The position numbers and the translations under genes are program-made. From positions 1 to 64,000 of the forward strand of contig NZ_JAHWFK010000027.1 in the NCBI RefSeq assembly GCF_019710575.1: DNA of 64,000 bases, read 5' to 3'. This DNA is from Paractinoplanes polyasparticus (GTDB lineage Bacteria; Actinomycetota; Actinomycetes; Mycobacteriales; Micromonosporaceae). The notes below the pieces were generated by a model that was not told where the DNA came from, did not search any database, and was given only the letters and a program-made list of their open reading frames with translations. Numbering within the stretch: position 1 is the stretch's first letter; each line of letters begins with the position of its first letter. Of this stretch, positions 51,449 to 59,975 are shown piece after piece.

Positions 51449-51916
51449 ATGTCGGACCCGGCCAAGACGCGTCGGCATGCGGAACGCGTACGGGAACTGG
51501 TGGCATCGCTGGTACGGGAGATCAAGGATCCCCGGCTCGGCATGGTGACCATCACCGACGCGCGGATCACCGGCGATCTGCGCGAGGCGACGGTCTTCTA
51601 CACGGTGCTCGGCGACGCGACCGAGCAGGCGGCCACCAAGGCGGCGCTCGAGAGCGCCAAGGGCATGCTGCGCACCCGGGTCGGTCACGCGCTGGGCCTG
51701 CGACACTCGCCGAGTCTGGCGTTCTCGCAGGACAACGTGCTGGACCACGCCAAGGAGATGGAAGATCTGCTGGCCGCGGCGCGCCAGCGCGACCAGGAGG
51801 TCCAGCGCCTGGCGGCCGGCAAGCAGTACGCGGGCGACGCCGACCCCTACAAGAGCGAGGACGACGACGAGGACGACTCCGCCGAGCGGGTCGGGGCCCG
51901 CGAGGACCAGGGGTGA
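51449..51916 (+). CDS. rbfA: Ribosome-binding factor A
   Basis: 155 residues. Late 30S maturation factor acting at helix 28/45. The KH-like fold is seen in VRELVASLVREIKDPRLGMV, TGDLREATVFYTVLGD and LRTRVGHALGLRHSPSLAF. The C-terminal tail is acidic (SEDDDEDDSAERV). GGAGGTG precedes the ATG. The stop overlaps the next GTG start (GTGA). Confidence 0.96.
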   Translation: MSDPAKTRRHAERVRELVASLVREIKDPRLGMVTITDARITGDLREATVFYTVLGDATEQAATKAALESAKGMLRTRVGHALGLRHSPSLAFSQDNVLDHAKEMEDLLAAARQRDQEVQRLAAGKQYAGDADPYKSEDDDEDDSAERVGAREDQG

Positions 51917-53061
51917 CGTCCTCCTCCGTGACGCGGCCCGGCGTCGAGCCGGGCCGCACTCCCTCCGCCCTCGAACCCCGCGAGCCCGCCGGCCCGTCGC
52001 CGGTTGCCTCCGCGGACCCGTCGCTGGTCGCCCACGCCGGCCCGTCGCTGGTCGCCTCCGCGGATCCGTCGCCGGTCGCGGAGGCTGACTGGAATGCCGC
52101 CGTCGCGGCGATCCGGTCGGTCGCGTTCGACGCCGAGGTGCAGCTGATCTGCCACGTCAACCCCGACGGGGACGCGCTCGGCAGCATGCTCGGCTTCGCG
52201 CTGGGCCTGCGGCGCCTCGGCTTCACCCGGTTGCGGGCCACCTTCCCCGGCGAGTTCGACGTGCCCGAGCCCTACCGGGCACTGCCCGGCTCCGAGCTTC
52301 TGGTGCCCGAGCCGGGGGCGTACGCGGCGCCGGCCCTGATCCTGATCTTCGACGTGGCCGCCGAGTCCCGCCTGGGCGGGCTGGCCGACCGGCTCGACGG
52401 CGACGCCCCGGTGGTCGTGCTCGACCATCACGCGTCGTTCACCGGCTTCGGCGACGTCAGCCTGGTCGACCCGGCCGCGGCCGCCACCTCGGTGGTGGCC
52501 GACGAGCTGCTGACCCGCCTCGGCGTTCCGCTCGACGCCGAGATCGCGGAATGCCTCTACGTGGCGCTGACCACCGACACCGGCTCGTTCAAGTTCGTGC
52601 GCTCGCCCTCGGTCCACTCGCTGGCGGCCCGCCTGATCGCCACCGGCATCAGCCCGGCCGAGATCGCTCGCCGCACGTTCGACACCCGCCCGTTCGGCGC
52701 GATGAAGCTGGCCGGCGAGGTGCTGGGCCGCGCGGTGCTGGAACCGTCCGCGGCCGGCGGCCGGGGCCTGGTCTGGACGTACGCGACGACAGCCGACCTG
52801 GAACGTCACGGTCAGCGTCCGTACGTGCTCGACGCGCTGATCGACCCGGTGCGCGGGGTGGCCGAGGCCGACGTCGCGGTGGTGATCAAAGAGCTCACGC
52901 CGGGCGAGTGGGCCGTCTCGCTGCGCTCCAAGGGCGGCGCGAACGTCAGCGCGGTCGCCGCGGCCCTGGGCGGCGGCGGCCACCGGCTGGCCGCCGGTTT
53001 CACCGGTCACGGCACTCCCGAGGACGTGATCGCCCGGATCCGCCCGCTGTTGGAGGCCTGA
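51913..53061 (+). CDS. nrnA: DHH-DHHA1 phosphoesterase, NrnA-like oligoribonuclease / pAp or c-di-AMP phosphatase
   Basis: 382 residues, GTG start coupled to rbfA. The first 57 residues are a low-complexity lead containing four 8-residue repeats (see the repeat at 51994). The DHH domain has HVNPDGDALGS, IFDVAAES, VVLDHHASFTG and LTTDTGSFKF, which supply the Mn2+ ligands. The DHHA1 domain ends SAVAAALGGGGHRLAAGF (GGGH motif). Family members degrade nanoRNA and dephosphorylate pAp, or cleave cyclic dinucleotides in mycobacteria. A conserved neighbour of rbfA. Confidence 0.92.
   Translation: MTSSSVTRPGVEPGRTPSALEPREPAGPSPVASADPSLVAHAGPSLVASADPSPVAEADWNAAVAAIRSVAFDAEVQLICHVNPDGDALGSMLGFALGLRRLGFTRLRATFPGEFDVPEPYRALPGSELLVPEPGAYAAPALILIFDVAAESRLGGLADRLDGDAPVVVLDHHASFTGFGDVSLVDPAAAATSVVADELLTRLGVPLDAEIAECLYVALTTDTGSFKFVRSPSVHSLAARLIATGISPAEIARRTFDTRPFGAMKLAGEVLGRAVLEPSAAGGRGLVWTYATTADLERHGQRPYVLDALIDPVRGVAEADVAVVIKELTPGEWAVSLRSKGGANVSAVAAALGGGGHRLAAGFTGHGTPEDVIARIRPLLEA
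51994..52089 (+). repeat. Four in-frame 24-bp tandem repeats in nrnA
   Basis: Four consecutive 24-bp units encode PSPVASAD, PSLVAHAG, PSLVASAD and PSPVAEAD. They form part of the non-conserved N-terminal extension, so copy number is probably free to vary. Confidence 0.88.
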
Positions 53062-53077
53062 CTTCCTGTTCCGCTCA

Positions 53078-53108
53078 CGCCCGTCCCGGCCGCTGGCCGG
53101 GGCGGGCG
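53078..53108 (+). terminator. Hairpin after nrnA
   Basis: CGCCCGTCCCGGCC and GGCCGGGGCGGGCG pair over 14 positions (one T-G) around a 3-nt loop, 17 bp after the stop. The U-tract is weak. Confidence 0.65.
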
Positions 53109-53389
53109 TTCGCGTTGTCGGGTATCGGCTCCCCGTCCCGCTTGGTGGGAAGCACACTCCAGGAGGCGGAACTGAACGATAGTTTTGGTTCCTGAACGGT
53201 GATTTGGTTTTGCGCGGCCGTGACCACCGCCCGCCGCGGAACCTCGAGCCACCCGGGTCCACCGACTCGGGCTGCGTCACCCGTGCCAGGCGCCCGGCGA
53301 TCCCGGGCCGGCCCACGTGACGCCCGCTCGACCGATCTTCAGGACGCGTGTCGTCGTACCGCGTCCCCCACCGTGGAAGGACCACGATC

Positions 53390-53479
53390 ATGGCCGCGAA
53401 GCCGAAGCCCCCGACCACCGACGAAGCCCGCGAGCAGGCGCGCCGCGCCCTGCAGACCTCGATGGACACGCGTCAGTAG
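53390..53479 (+). CDS. Possible 29-residue small protein
   Basis: ATG 53390 to TAG 53479, preceded by GGAAGGA about 8 nt upstream. The peptide starts MAAKPKPPTTDEAREQARRA and continues LQTSMDTRQ: a basic/proline lead, then an amphipathic helix. Third positions are mostly G or C as in real genes here. It lies in an otherwise empty 479-bp gap before the MATE gene. No function can be assigned. Confidence 0.4.
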   Translation: MAAKPKPPTTDEAREQARRALQTSMDTRQ

Positions 53480-53540
53480 GCTCGGGTAAGCACTCACCTG
53501 AATTGCAGTCCTTACGGCTGGGCGGGCATCATGAGCAACC

Positions 53541-54899
53541 ATGAGCCCGCCTGCCCAGCCGGCCGCCTCCAGCGAGCCTGACCCGACCCTCCTGGGCGCT
53601 ACGCCTTCCGTCTCCACGCGGCGGATCGCGCAACTGGCCCTGCCGGCGCTCGTCGTGCTGGCGGCCGAGCCGCTCTACGTGCTCGTCGACACCGCCGTGG
53701 TCGGGCACCTCGGTTCCGTGCCGCTCGCAGCCGTCGCCGTCGGCGGCACGATCATGTCGGTCGCGGCCTGGCTCGGCACGCTCATGGCGTACGGCACCAC
53801 CGGCCGCGCCGCCCGCCGCTTCGGCGCGGGGGACAGGGCCGCCGCGGTCGCCGAGGGGGTCCAGGCCTCCTGGCTCGCCCTCGCGGTGGGTGTGCTGCTG
53901 GCTCTGCTCGCCCAGCCCTTCGCCGGCCCGCTCGCGCAGGCCCTCTCCGGCGACCCCGCCACCGCCGAGGCCGCCGCCACCTGGCTCCGGGTCGCCGCCC
54001 TCGGCGCGCCGGGCCTGCTGCTCGCCGCGGCCGGCAACGGCTGGATGCGCGGCGTGCAGGACACCCGCCGCCCGCTGATCTTCGTGCTCGGCGCCAACGT
54101 GCTCTCGGCCGTCCTGTGCCCCGTGCTCGTCTATCCGGTCGGCTGGGGGCTGACCGGCTCGGCTGTCGCCAACGTCGTCGCGCAGACCGTCTCCGGCGGC
54201 TTCTTCCTGTACGCGCTGATCCGCGAGACGAGGCAGCTGCGCCCCGACCCCCAGGTCATCGCCCAGCAGCTCAGCCTCGGCCGGGACCTGCTGATCCGCG
54301 GGGCGGCGTTCCAGGCCTGCTTCCTGTCGGCCACCGCGGTCGCCAGCCGGTTCGGGGTCGAATCCGTCGGCGCCCACCAGATCGCCCTCCAGCTGTGGTT
54401 CTTCAGCGCGCTTGCCCTCGACGCGGTGGCGATCGCGGCCCAATCGCTGGTCGGCGCGGCGCTCGGCGGCGGGCGCGACGACCAGGCGCGGGCGGTGGCC
54501 CGCAAGGTGACGATCGCGGGCGGCCTGGCCGGTGTCGCCTTCGCCCTGCTGGCCGCGGCCGGCAGCAGTCACATCCCGGGTTGGTTCACCCCCGACGCCG
54601 GCGTACACGATCAGGCCGCGGTCATCTGGCCCTGGTTCATCGGCCTGATGCCGTTCGCCGGTGTGGTCTACGCGCTCGACGGCGTGCTGATCGGCGCCGG
54701 GGATGTGCGCTTCCTCCGCAACATCACGCTCGCGGCGGCCCTGCTCGGCTTCCTGCCGGCCATCTGGATCGCGTACTTCTTCGACCTGGGCCTAGGCGGC
54801 GTCTGGGCCGGGCTCGCCCTGCTGATCCTGATCCGCTTCGTCACGACTGTCTGGCGCTGGCGCTCCGGCCGCTGGGCCGTAGTCGGCGTCACCCGCTGA
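53541..54899 (+). CDS. MATE-family efflux transporter (DinF-like)
   Basis: 452 residues with 12 membrane helices in two homologous halves. RRIAQLALPALVVLAAEPLY opens the first; LVDTAVVGHLGSVPLAAVAV is the MATE signature; VESVGAHQIALQLWFFSALA marks the second half. The position after nrnA and before truB matches DinF in mycobacteria. Substrate unknown (cationic drugs or oxidants by family). No clear ribosome binding site precedes the ATG. Confidence 0.92.
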   Translation: MSPPAQPAASSEPDPTLLGATPSVSTRRIAQLALPALVVLAAEPLYVLVDTAVVGHLGSVPLAAVAVGGTIMSVAAWLGTLMAYGTTGRAARRFGAGDRAAAVAEGVQASWLALAVGVLLALLAQPFAGPLAQALSGDPATAEAAATWLRVAALGAPGLLLAAAGNGWMRGVQDTRRPLIFVLGANVLSAVLCPVLVYPVGWGLTGSAVANVVAQTVSGGFFLYALIRETRQLRPDPQVIAQQLSLGRDLLIRGAAFQACFLSATAVASRFGVESVGAHQIALQLWFFSALALDAVAIAAQSLVGAALGGGRDDQARAVARKVTIAGGLAGVAFALLAAAGSSHIPGWFTPDAGVHDQAAVIWPWFIGLMPFAGVVYALDGVLIGAGDVRFLRNITLAAALLGFLPAIWIAYFFDLGLGGVWAGLALLILIRFVTTVWRWRSGRWAVVGVTR

Positions 54900-54991
54900 G
54901 CCCTCCGGGTCCGCGCGTCGAGGTGCCGGCCGTCGCCGGCGTCACCCGCTGAGCCCCCCGGGTCCGCGCGTCGGGGTGCCGGGCCGTCGCC
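54885..54991 (+). repeat. 53/54-bp tandem direct repeat across the MATE stop codon
   Basis: Two nearly identical units start with GGCGTCACCCGCTGAG at 54885 and 54938, and a third start (GGCGTCACGCGG) appears at 54992. The first unit contains the real stop codon. The period is not a multiple of three. It fills most of the MATE-truB gap. Confidence 0.85.
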
Positions 54992-55023
54992 GGCGTCACG
55001 CGGGGAGCTTCTAGGGTGGTCCG

Positions 55024-55905
55024 GTGAACACGGACGGACTCATCGTGGTGGACAAGCCCGCGGGAATGACCTCGCACGACGTGGTGGCCCGCATCCGGCG
55101 CCTGGCCAAGACCCGGCGCGTCGGCCACGGCGGCACCCTCGACCCGATGGCCACCGGCGTCCTGATCATCGGCGTCAACCGGGCCACCCGCCTGCTCACG
55201 TACGTGATCGGCTCGGCCAAGAGCTACACCGCGACCGTCCGCCTGGGCCAGTCGACCATCACCGACGACGCCGAGGGCGAGATCACCGCCACCACCCCGG
55301 CCGGCCACGTGACCGACGAGGCGATCCACGACGGCCTGGCCCGCCAGCGCGGCGAGATCGACCAGGTGCCGAGCGCCGTCAGCGCCATCAAAATCAACGG
55401 TCAGCGGGCCTACAAGCGGGTCCGCGAGGGCGAGGACGTCCAGATCCCGCCCCGCCCGGTCACGATCTCCCGCCTCGAAGTGCTGGAGATCCGCCGTCCC
55501 GGCGACGCCGTCGACATCGACATCGACGTGACCTGTTCCTCCGGCACGTACATCCGCGCCATCGCCCGCGATCTCGGAACCCTGCTCGAAGTCGGCGGCC
55601 ACCTGACCGCCCTGCGCCGCACGGCCGTCGGCGACATGACCCTGTCCGAGGCCCGCACCCTCGAACAGCTCGAGGAGGCGGCCCCCGACGTGGTGACACT
55701 GCCGATGGCCGAGGCCGCCCGTCAGGCTTTCCCCCAGCGCGAGGCGACCGCAGACGAGGCCCGCGTGCTCAGCCACGGCGGCCCTCTCGACCCGGTCGGC
55801 ATCACCGGCCCGTACGCGGTGTTCGCCCCCACCGGCGAGGTTCTGGCCATTGTCTCCGAACGCGAGGGCAAGGCGCGGGCCGAGATCGTCCTGGCACCCG
55901 CCTGA
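55024..55905 (+). CDS. truB: tRNA pseudouridine(55) synthase
   Basis: 293 residues, GTG start. Forms pseudouridine 55 in the tRNA T-loop. DGLIVVDKPAGMTSHDVV, catalytic Asp in VGHGGTLDPMATGVL, TKSY-like AKSYTATVRLG, QVPSAVSAIKINGQRAYKRV and CSSGTYIRAIARDLG are all present; the C-terminal part has an actinobacterial PUA-like extension. TAGGGT lies 6 nt before the GTG and no Shine-Dalgarno is seen, so a leaderless start is likely. Confidence 0.95.
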   Translation: MNTDGLIVVDKPAGMTSHDVVARIRRLAKTRRVGHGGTLDPMATGVLIIGVNRATRLLTYVIGSAKSYTATVRLGQSTITDDAEGEITATTPAGHVTDEAIHDGLARQRGEIDQVPSAVSAIKINGQRAYKRVREGEDVQIPPRPVTISRLEVLEIRRPGDAVDIDIDVTCSSGTYIRAIARDLGTLLEVGGHLTALRRTAVGDMTLSEARTLEQLEEAAPDVVTLPMAEAARQAFPQREATADEARVLSHGGPLDPVGITGPYAVFAPTGEVLAIVSEREGKARAEIVLAPA

Positions 55906-56129
55906 CCTCAGCGTCAACGTGGCGTCGCCCGTCTGTGGAAAGCGGCTGTGCGCCTCGGCCGTCCTGTGGACAACCGCCTGCCGCCCGCTTGACAGCGATA
56001 CCGTCCTTCCTCATTCCCCAGGGAGGGTGGGGGCTCGGGATGGAACCAGCTAACCCCTAGCACGAGGCCGGGCGCGGTGGGGGCGTCGATACGCTGGGGC
56101 TGTTGGCTTCGGGCCGGGAGGGCTTTGAC

Positions 56130-57062
56130 ATGCAGCGGTGGCGGGGATTTGAGGCTGTTCCGGGGGGATGGGGGCGGTCGGTCGTCACGATCGGGGTGTT
56201 CGACGGGGTGCACCGGGGGCACCAGGCGATCATCGGGCACGCCGTGAAGCGTGCCCGTGACCTGGGGCTTCAGTCGGTGGTGGTCACGTTCGACCCGCAC
56301 CCGGCCGAGGTGGTGCGGCCGGGTTCGCACCCGGCGGTGCTGACCGAGCCGGTGCGCAAGGCCGAGCTGATCGAGCAGCTCGGCGTCGACGCGCTCTGCG
56401 TGGTTCCCTTCACCCCGGCGTTCTCGCAGCTGAGCCCCGAGGCCTTCGTGCACGACGTGCTGGTCGAGGCGCTGCACGCGGCCGTCGTCGTGGTGGGGGA
56501 CAACTTCCGGTTCGGGCACCGTGCGGCGGGGGACGTGGGGTTGCTGGAGCGGCTGGGGGTGTCGTTCGGGTTCACGGTCGAGGACGCGCCGCTGGTGTCC
56601 GAGGACGGGCTGGTCTTCTCGTCGACGTACATCCGCAGTTGTGTCGACGCGGGGGACGTGCGGGCGGCCGCCGCGGCGCTGGGACGGCCGCACCGGCTGG
56701 GTGGCGTGGTCGTCCGGGGGGATCAGCGGGGGCGTGAGATCGGCTTTCCCACCGCGAACCTGATGGTGCACCGCTACGCGGCCGTACCCGCCGACGGCGT
56801 CTACGCGGCCTGGCTGATCCGCGGCGGCGAGCACGCCGCCCGGTTGCCGGCCAGCGTCTCGATCGGCACGAATCCGACATTCTCCGGGCGCGAGCGGCGA
56901 GTGGAGGCCTACGTGCTCGACTTCAGCGGCGACCTGTACGGCGAGCGCGTCAGCCTCGACTTCGTGGCTCACCTGCGCGAACAGCGCACCTACGACGCGA
57001 TCGAGCCGCTGGTGGCGCAGATCCGCGACGACGTCGACCAGACCCGCGCGTTGCTTCATTGA
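56130..57062 (+). CDS. ribF: Bifunctional riboflavin kinase / FAD synthetase
   Basis: 310 residues from ATG 56130 (GGGAGGG 7 nt upstream). Makes FMN and FAD from riboflavin. The N-terminal nucleotidyltransferase domain has VVTIGVFDGVHRGHQAII and VVVGDNFRFGHRAAGD, then SSTYIRS. The C-terminal flavokinase domain has GREIGFPTANL, DGVYAAWL, SIGTNPTF and RVEAYVLDFSGDLYG. It follows truB with a gap of about 220 bp that has a TACGCT hexamer near 56090. Confidence 0.95.
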   Translation: MQRWRGFEAVPGGWGRSVVTIGVFDGVHRGHQAIIGHAVKRARDLGLQSVVVTFDPHPAEVVRPGSHPAVLTEPVRKAELIEQLGVDALCVVPFTPAFSQLSPEAFVHDVLVEALHAAVVVVGDNFRFGHRAAGDVGLLERLGVSFGFTVEDAPLVSEDGLVFSSTYIRSCVDAGDVRAAAAALGRPHRLGGVVVRGDQRGREIGFPTANLMVHRYAAVPADGVYAAWLIRGGEHAARLPASVSIGTNPTFSGRERRVEAYVLDFSGDLYGERVSLDFVAHLREQRTYDAIEPLVAQIRDDVDQTRALLH

Positions 57063-57084
57063 CCCCCTGGTAGGGTTGACACGA

Positions 57085-57101
57085 CGTTGGCTTATCCAAC
57101 G
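57085..57101 (+). promoter_or_regulatory. rpsO leader hairpin
   Basis: CGTTGG / CCAACG, a perfect 6-bp stem with loop CTTAT, in the 115-bp leader of rpsO. TTGACA at 57075-57080 and TAGGGT at 57070 lie just upstream as possible promoter elements. S15 leaders often bind S15; no described motif was matched. Confidence 0.4.
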
Positions 57102-57177
57102 ACCGGTCCCGCCTGCCTGCCCGACGCCGCGGGCCGCGGGGAAACCGATTCCTCGGCAACACAGAAGTACGGAGAAC

Positions 57178-57447
57178 ATGGCGCTCGATCAAGAGACCAA
57201 GACCAAGATCATCGACGAGTACAAGGCGCAGGACGGCGACACCGGATCGCCCGAGGTGCAGGTCGCGATGCTGACCAAGCGGATCGCCGACCTCACCGAG
57301 CACCTGAAGGTGCACAAGCACGACCACCACAGCCGTCGTGGTCTGCTGCTGCTGGTCGGCCGTCGCCGCCGCCTGCTCAACTACGTGCAGAAGAAGGACA
57401 TCGCGCGCTACCGGACGCTGATCGAGCGTCTCGGCCTGCGCCGCTGA
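57178..57447 (+). CDS. rpsO: 30S ribosomal protein S15
   Basis: 89 residues, exact family length. Binds 16S rRNA at the central domain junction. GDTGSPEVQVAMLTKRIADL, HKHDHHSRRGLLLLVGRRRR and RYRTLIERLGLR are the family signature. GGAG lies 3 nt upstream of the ATG. Followed by a terminator and then pnp, the classic rpsO-pnp pairing. Confidence 0.98.
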   Translation: MALDQETKTKIIDEYKAQDGDTGSPEVQVAMLTKRIADLTEHLKVHKHDHHSRRGLLLLVGRRRRLLNYVQKKDIARYRTLIERLGLRR

Positions 57448-57453
57448 TTTGAC

Positions 57454-57482
57454 GGGGGAGTGGCCGACCGGGCCGCTCCCCC
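57454..57482 (+). terminator. Terminator between rpsO and pnp
   Basis: GGGGGAGTGGCC and GGCCGCTCCCCC form a 12-bp stem (one T-G) around GACCG, followed by GAGTTTTA. Seven bp after the rpsO stop. Confidence 0.88.
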
Positions 57483-57638
57483 GAGTTTTACCACCGGACC
57501 CGCGCGGTACGCAGTAAGCCACCGGTCCTCGGTAGTGGTTCCCAGGCCAACCTCCTGGGCACTTCGATCGAAGACCGGCAGCTGCGGAAACCGCGCTGTG
57601 TAGACCGCCGGGTCCTCGACGAAGGAGTACCGCACCAC

Positions 57639-59969
57639 ATGACAGAGCAGAACACCGCTCTCGGCACCGAATCCCGCACCGCCGTGATCGACAACGGGTC
57701 GTTCGGCACCCGCGAGATCACCTTCTCCACCGGCCGCCTCGCCAAGCAGGCCGCCGGCTCGGTCATCGTCCAGCTGGGCGAGACCGTCGTTCTCTCCGCG
57801 ACCACGGCCAGCAAGCAGCCGAAGGAGCACTTCGACTTCTTCCCGCTGACGGTCGACGTCGAGGAGCGGATGTACGCCGCGGGTCGCATCCCCGGCTCGT
57901 TCTTCCGCCGTGAGGGCCGTCCCAGCGAGGACGCGATCCTCACCTGCCGCCTGATCGACCGGCCGCTGCGCCCGTCGTTCACCAAGGGCCTGCGCAACGA
58001 GGTCCAGGTCGTCGAGACCGTCCTCGCGCTCGACCCGCAGCACCCCTACGACGTGGTCGCCATGAACGGCGCCTCGATGTCGACCAAGCTGTCCGGTCTG
58101 CCGTTCAGCGGCCCGGTCGGCTCGACCCGCGTCGCGCACATCGACGGCCAGTGGGTCGCCTTCCCGACCCTCGAGGAGCTCGAGCGGGCCACCTTCGACA
58201 TGGTCGTGGCCGGCCGCGTCGTCGGCGACGGCGATGTCGCGATCATGATGGTCGAGGCCGAGGCCACCCCGCAGGCGATCAAGCTGATCCAGGCCGGCGC
58301 CACCGCGCCGACCGAGGAGGTCGTGGCCAGCGGCCTGGAGGCCGCCAAGCCGGCCATCCGCGAACTTTGCCGCGCGCAGAGCGAGCTGGCCGACGTCGCT
58401 GCCAAGCCGGTCGCCGACTACCCGGTCTTCCTGGACTACCAGGATGACGTGTTCTCCGCGGTCAGCGAGGCCGTCCGGGCCGAGACCGCCGAGGCCCTCA
58501 AGATCGCTGGCAAGCAGGAGCGCGAAGAGTCCCTCGACCTGGTCAAGGCCAAGGCCCACGAGCTGCTCGACGCGCAGTTCGAGGGTCGCGAGAAGGAGAT
58601 CAGCGCGGCTTTCCGCTCGGTCACCAAGTCCGAGGTCCGTCAGCGTGTGCTGCGCGAGCAGGTCCGCATCGACGGCCGCGGCCCGCGCGACATCCGCCCG
58701 CTGTCCTCCCAGGTCGGCGTGCTGCCGCGGGTGCACGGCTCGGCGCTGTTCGAGCGGGGCGAGACCCAGATCCTGGGTGTCACCACGCTGAACATGCTGC
58801 GGCTCGAGCAGACGCTGGACACGCTCGCCCCCGAGAAGTCCAAGCGCTACATGCACAACTACAACTTCCCGCCCTACTCGACCGGTGAGACCGGCCGGGT
58901 GGGCTCGCCGAAGCGCCGCGAGATCGGTCACGGCGCGCTGGCCGAGCGGGCGCTCGTGCCGGTGCTGCCGACGCGTGAGGAGTTCCCCTACGCGATCCGT
59001 CAGGTCTCCGAGGCTCTGAGCTCCAACGGCTCGACCTCGATGGGCTCGGTCTGCGCCTCGACGCTGTCGCTGCTGAGCGCCGGTGTGCCGCTGAAGGCGC
59101 CGGTCGCCGGCATCGCGATGGGCCTGATCTCGGACGAGGTCGACGGCAAGACCCAGTACGTCGCGCTGACCGACATCCTGGGCGCCGAGGACGCGTTCGG
59201 CGACATGGACTTCAAGGTCGCCGGCACCAGCGAGTTCGTCACCGCCCTGCAGCTGGACACCAAGCTCGACGGCATCCCGTCCGACGTGCTGGCCGGTGCC
59301 CTGCAGCAGGCGCACGACGCCCGCGCCACGATCCTGGGCGTGATGGAGGCCGCGATCAGCTCGCCGGCCGAGATGTCGGAGTACGCGCCGCGCGTCACCT
59401 CCGTCAAGATCCCGGTCGACAAGATCGGCATGGTCATCGGCCCCAAGGGCCAGACGATCAACGCGATCCAGGACGAGACCGGCGCCGACATCTCCATCGA
59501 GGACGACGGCACGATCTACGTCGGCGCGACCAACGGCCCGTCGGCCGAGGCCGCGGTCGAGCGGATCAACGCCATCGCCAACCCGACGCTGCCCAAGATG
59601 GGCGACAAGTTCCTCGGCACCGTGGTGAAGACGGCCGCGTTCGGCGCCTTCATCTCGCTGCTGCCCGGCCGCGACGGCCTGCTGCACATCTCCAAGGTGG
59701 GCGACGGCAAGCGGGTCGAGAAGGTCGAGGACTTCCTCAACGTCGGCGACAAGGTCGAGGTGTCCATCGCGGACATCGACGCCCGCGGCAAGATCTACCT
59801 GGACAAGGTCCGCCCCGAGGGCGAGGAGGCTCCGGCCGCCGCGCCGGCCGCCGAGGGCTCCTCCTCCGAGGGTGGCCGTCCGCCGCGTGAGCCCCGTGGC
59901 GAGGGTGGTGGCGAGCCCCGCCGTCGCCGTCGTTCCGGTGGCGAGGGCCGCGGCGAGCGCCGCGACTAA
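57639..59969 (+). CDS. pnp: Polyribonucleotide nucleotidyltransferase (PNPase) / GpsI
   Basis: 776 residues. 3'-5' phosphorolytic RNase and poly(A)-type polymerase; in actinomycetes it also makes (p)ppGpp-related activity (GpsI). Two RNase PH domains: FSTGRLAKQAAGSVIVQLGE near the start, and HGSALFERGETQILGVTTL then YNFPPYSTGE and the catalytic DILGAEDAFGDMDFKVAG. The KH domain is IGMVIGPKGQTINAI and the S1 domain FLGTVVKTAAFGAFISLLPG. The tail is rich in Gly, Arg and Glu. A leader of about 150 bp follows the rpsO terminator, so pnp can be transcribed alone. Confidence 0.97.
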   Translation: MTEQNTALGTESRTAVIDNGSFGTREITFSTGRLAKQAAGSVIVQLGETVVLSATTASKQPKEHFDFFPLTVDVEERMYAAGRIPGSFFRREGRPSEDAILTCRLIDRPLRPSFTKGLRNEVQVVETVLALDPQHPYDVVAMNGASMSTKLSGLPFSGPVGSTRVAHIDGQWVAFPTLEELERATFDMVVAGRVVGDGDVAIMMVEAEATPQAIKLIQAGATAPTEEVVASGLEAAKPAIRELCRAQSELADVAAKPVADYPVFLDYQDDVFSAVSEAVRAETAEALKIAGKQEREESLDLVKAKAHELLDAQFEGREKEISAAFRSVTKSEVRQRVLREQVRIDGRGPRDIRPLSSQVGVLPRVHGSALFERGETQILGVTTLNMLRLEQTLDTLAPEKSKRYMHNYNFPPYSTGETGRVGSPKRREIGHGALAERALVPVLPTREEFPYAIRQVSEALSSNGSTSMGSVCASTLSLLSAGVPLKAPVAGIAMGLISDEVDGKTQYVALTDILGAEDAFGDMDFKVAGTSEFVTALQLDTKLDGIPSDVLAGALQQAHDARATILGVMEAAISSPAEMSEYAPRVTSVKIPVDKIGMVIGPKGQTINAIQDETGADISIEDDGTIYVGATNGPSAEAAVERINAIANPTLPKMGDKFLGTVVKTAAFGAFISLLPGRDGLLHISKVGDGKRVEKVEDFLNVGDKVEVSIADIDARGKIYLDKVRPEGEEAPAAAPAAEGSSSEGGRPPREPRGEGGGEPRRRRRSGGEGRGERRD

Positions 59970-59975
59970 AGAGCT

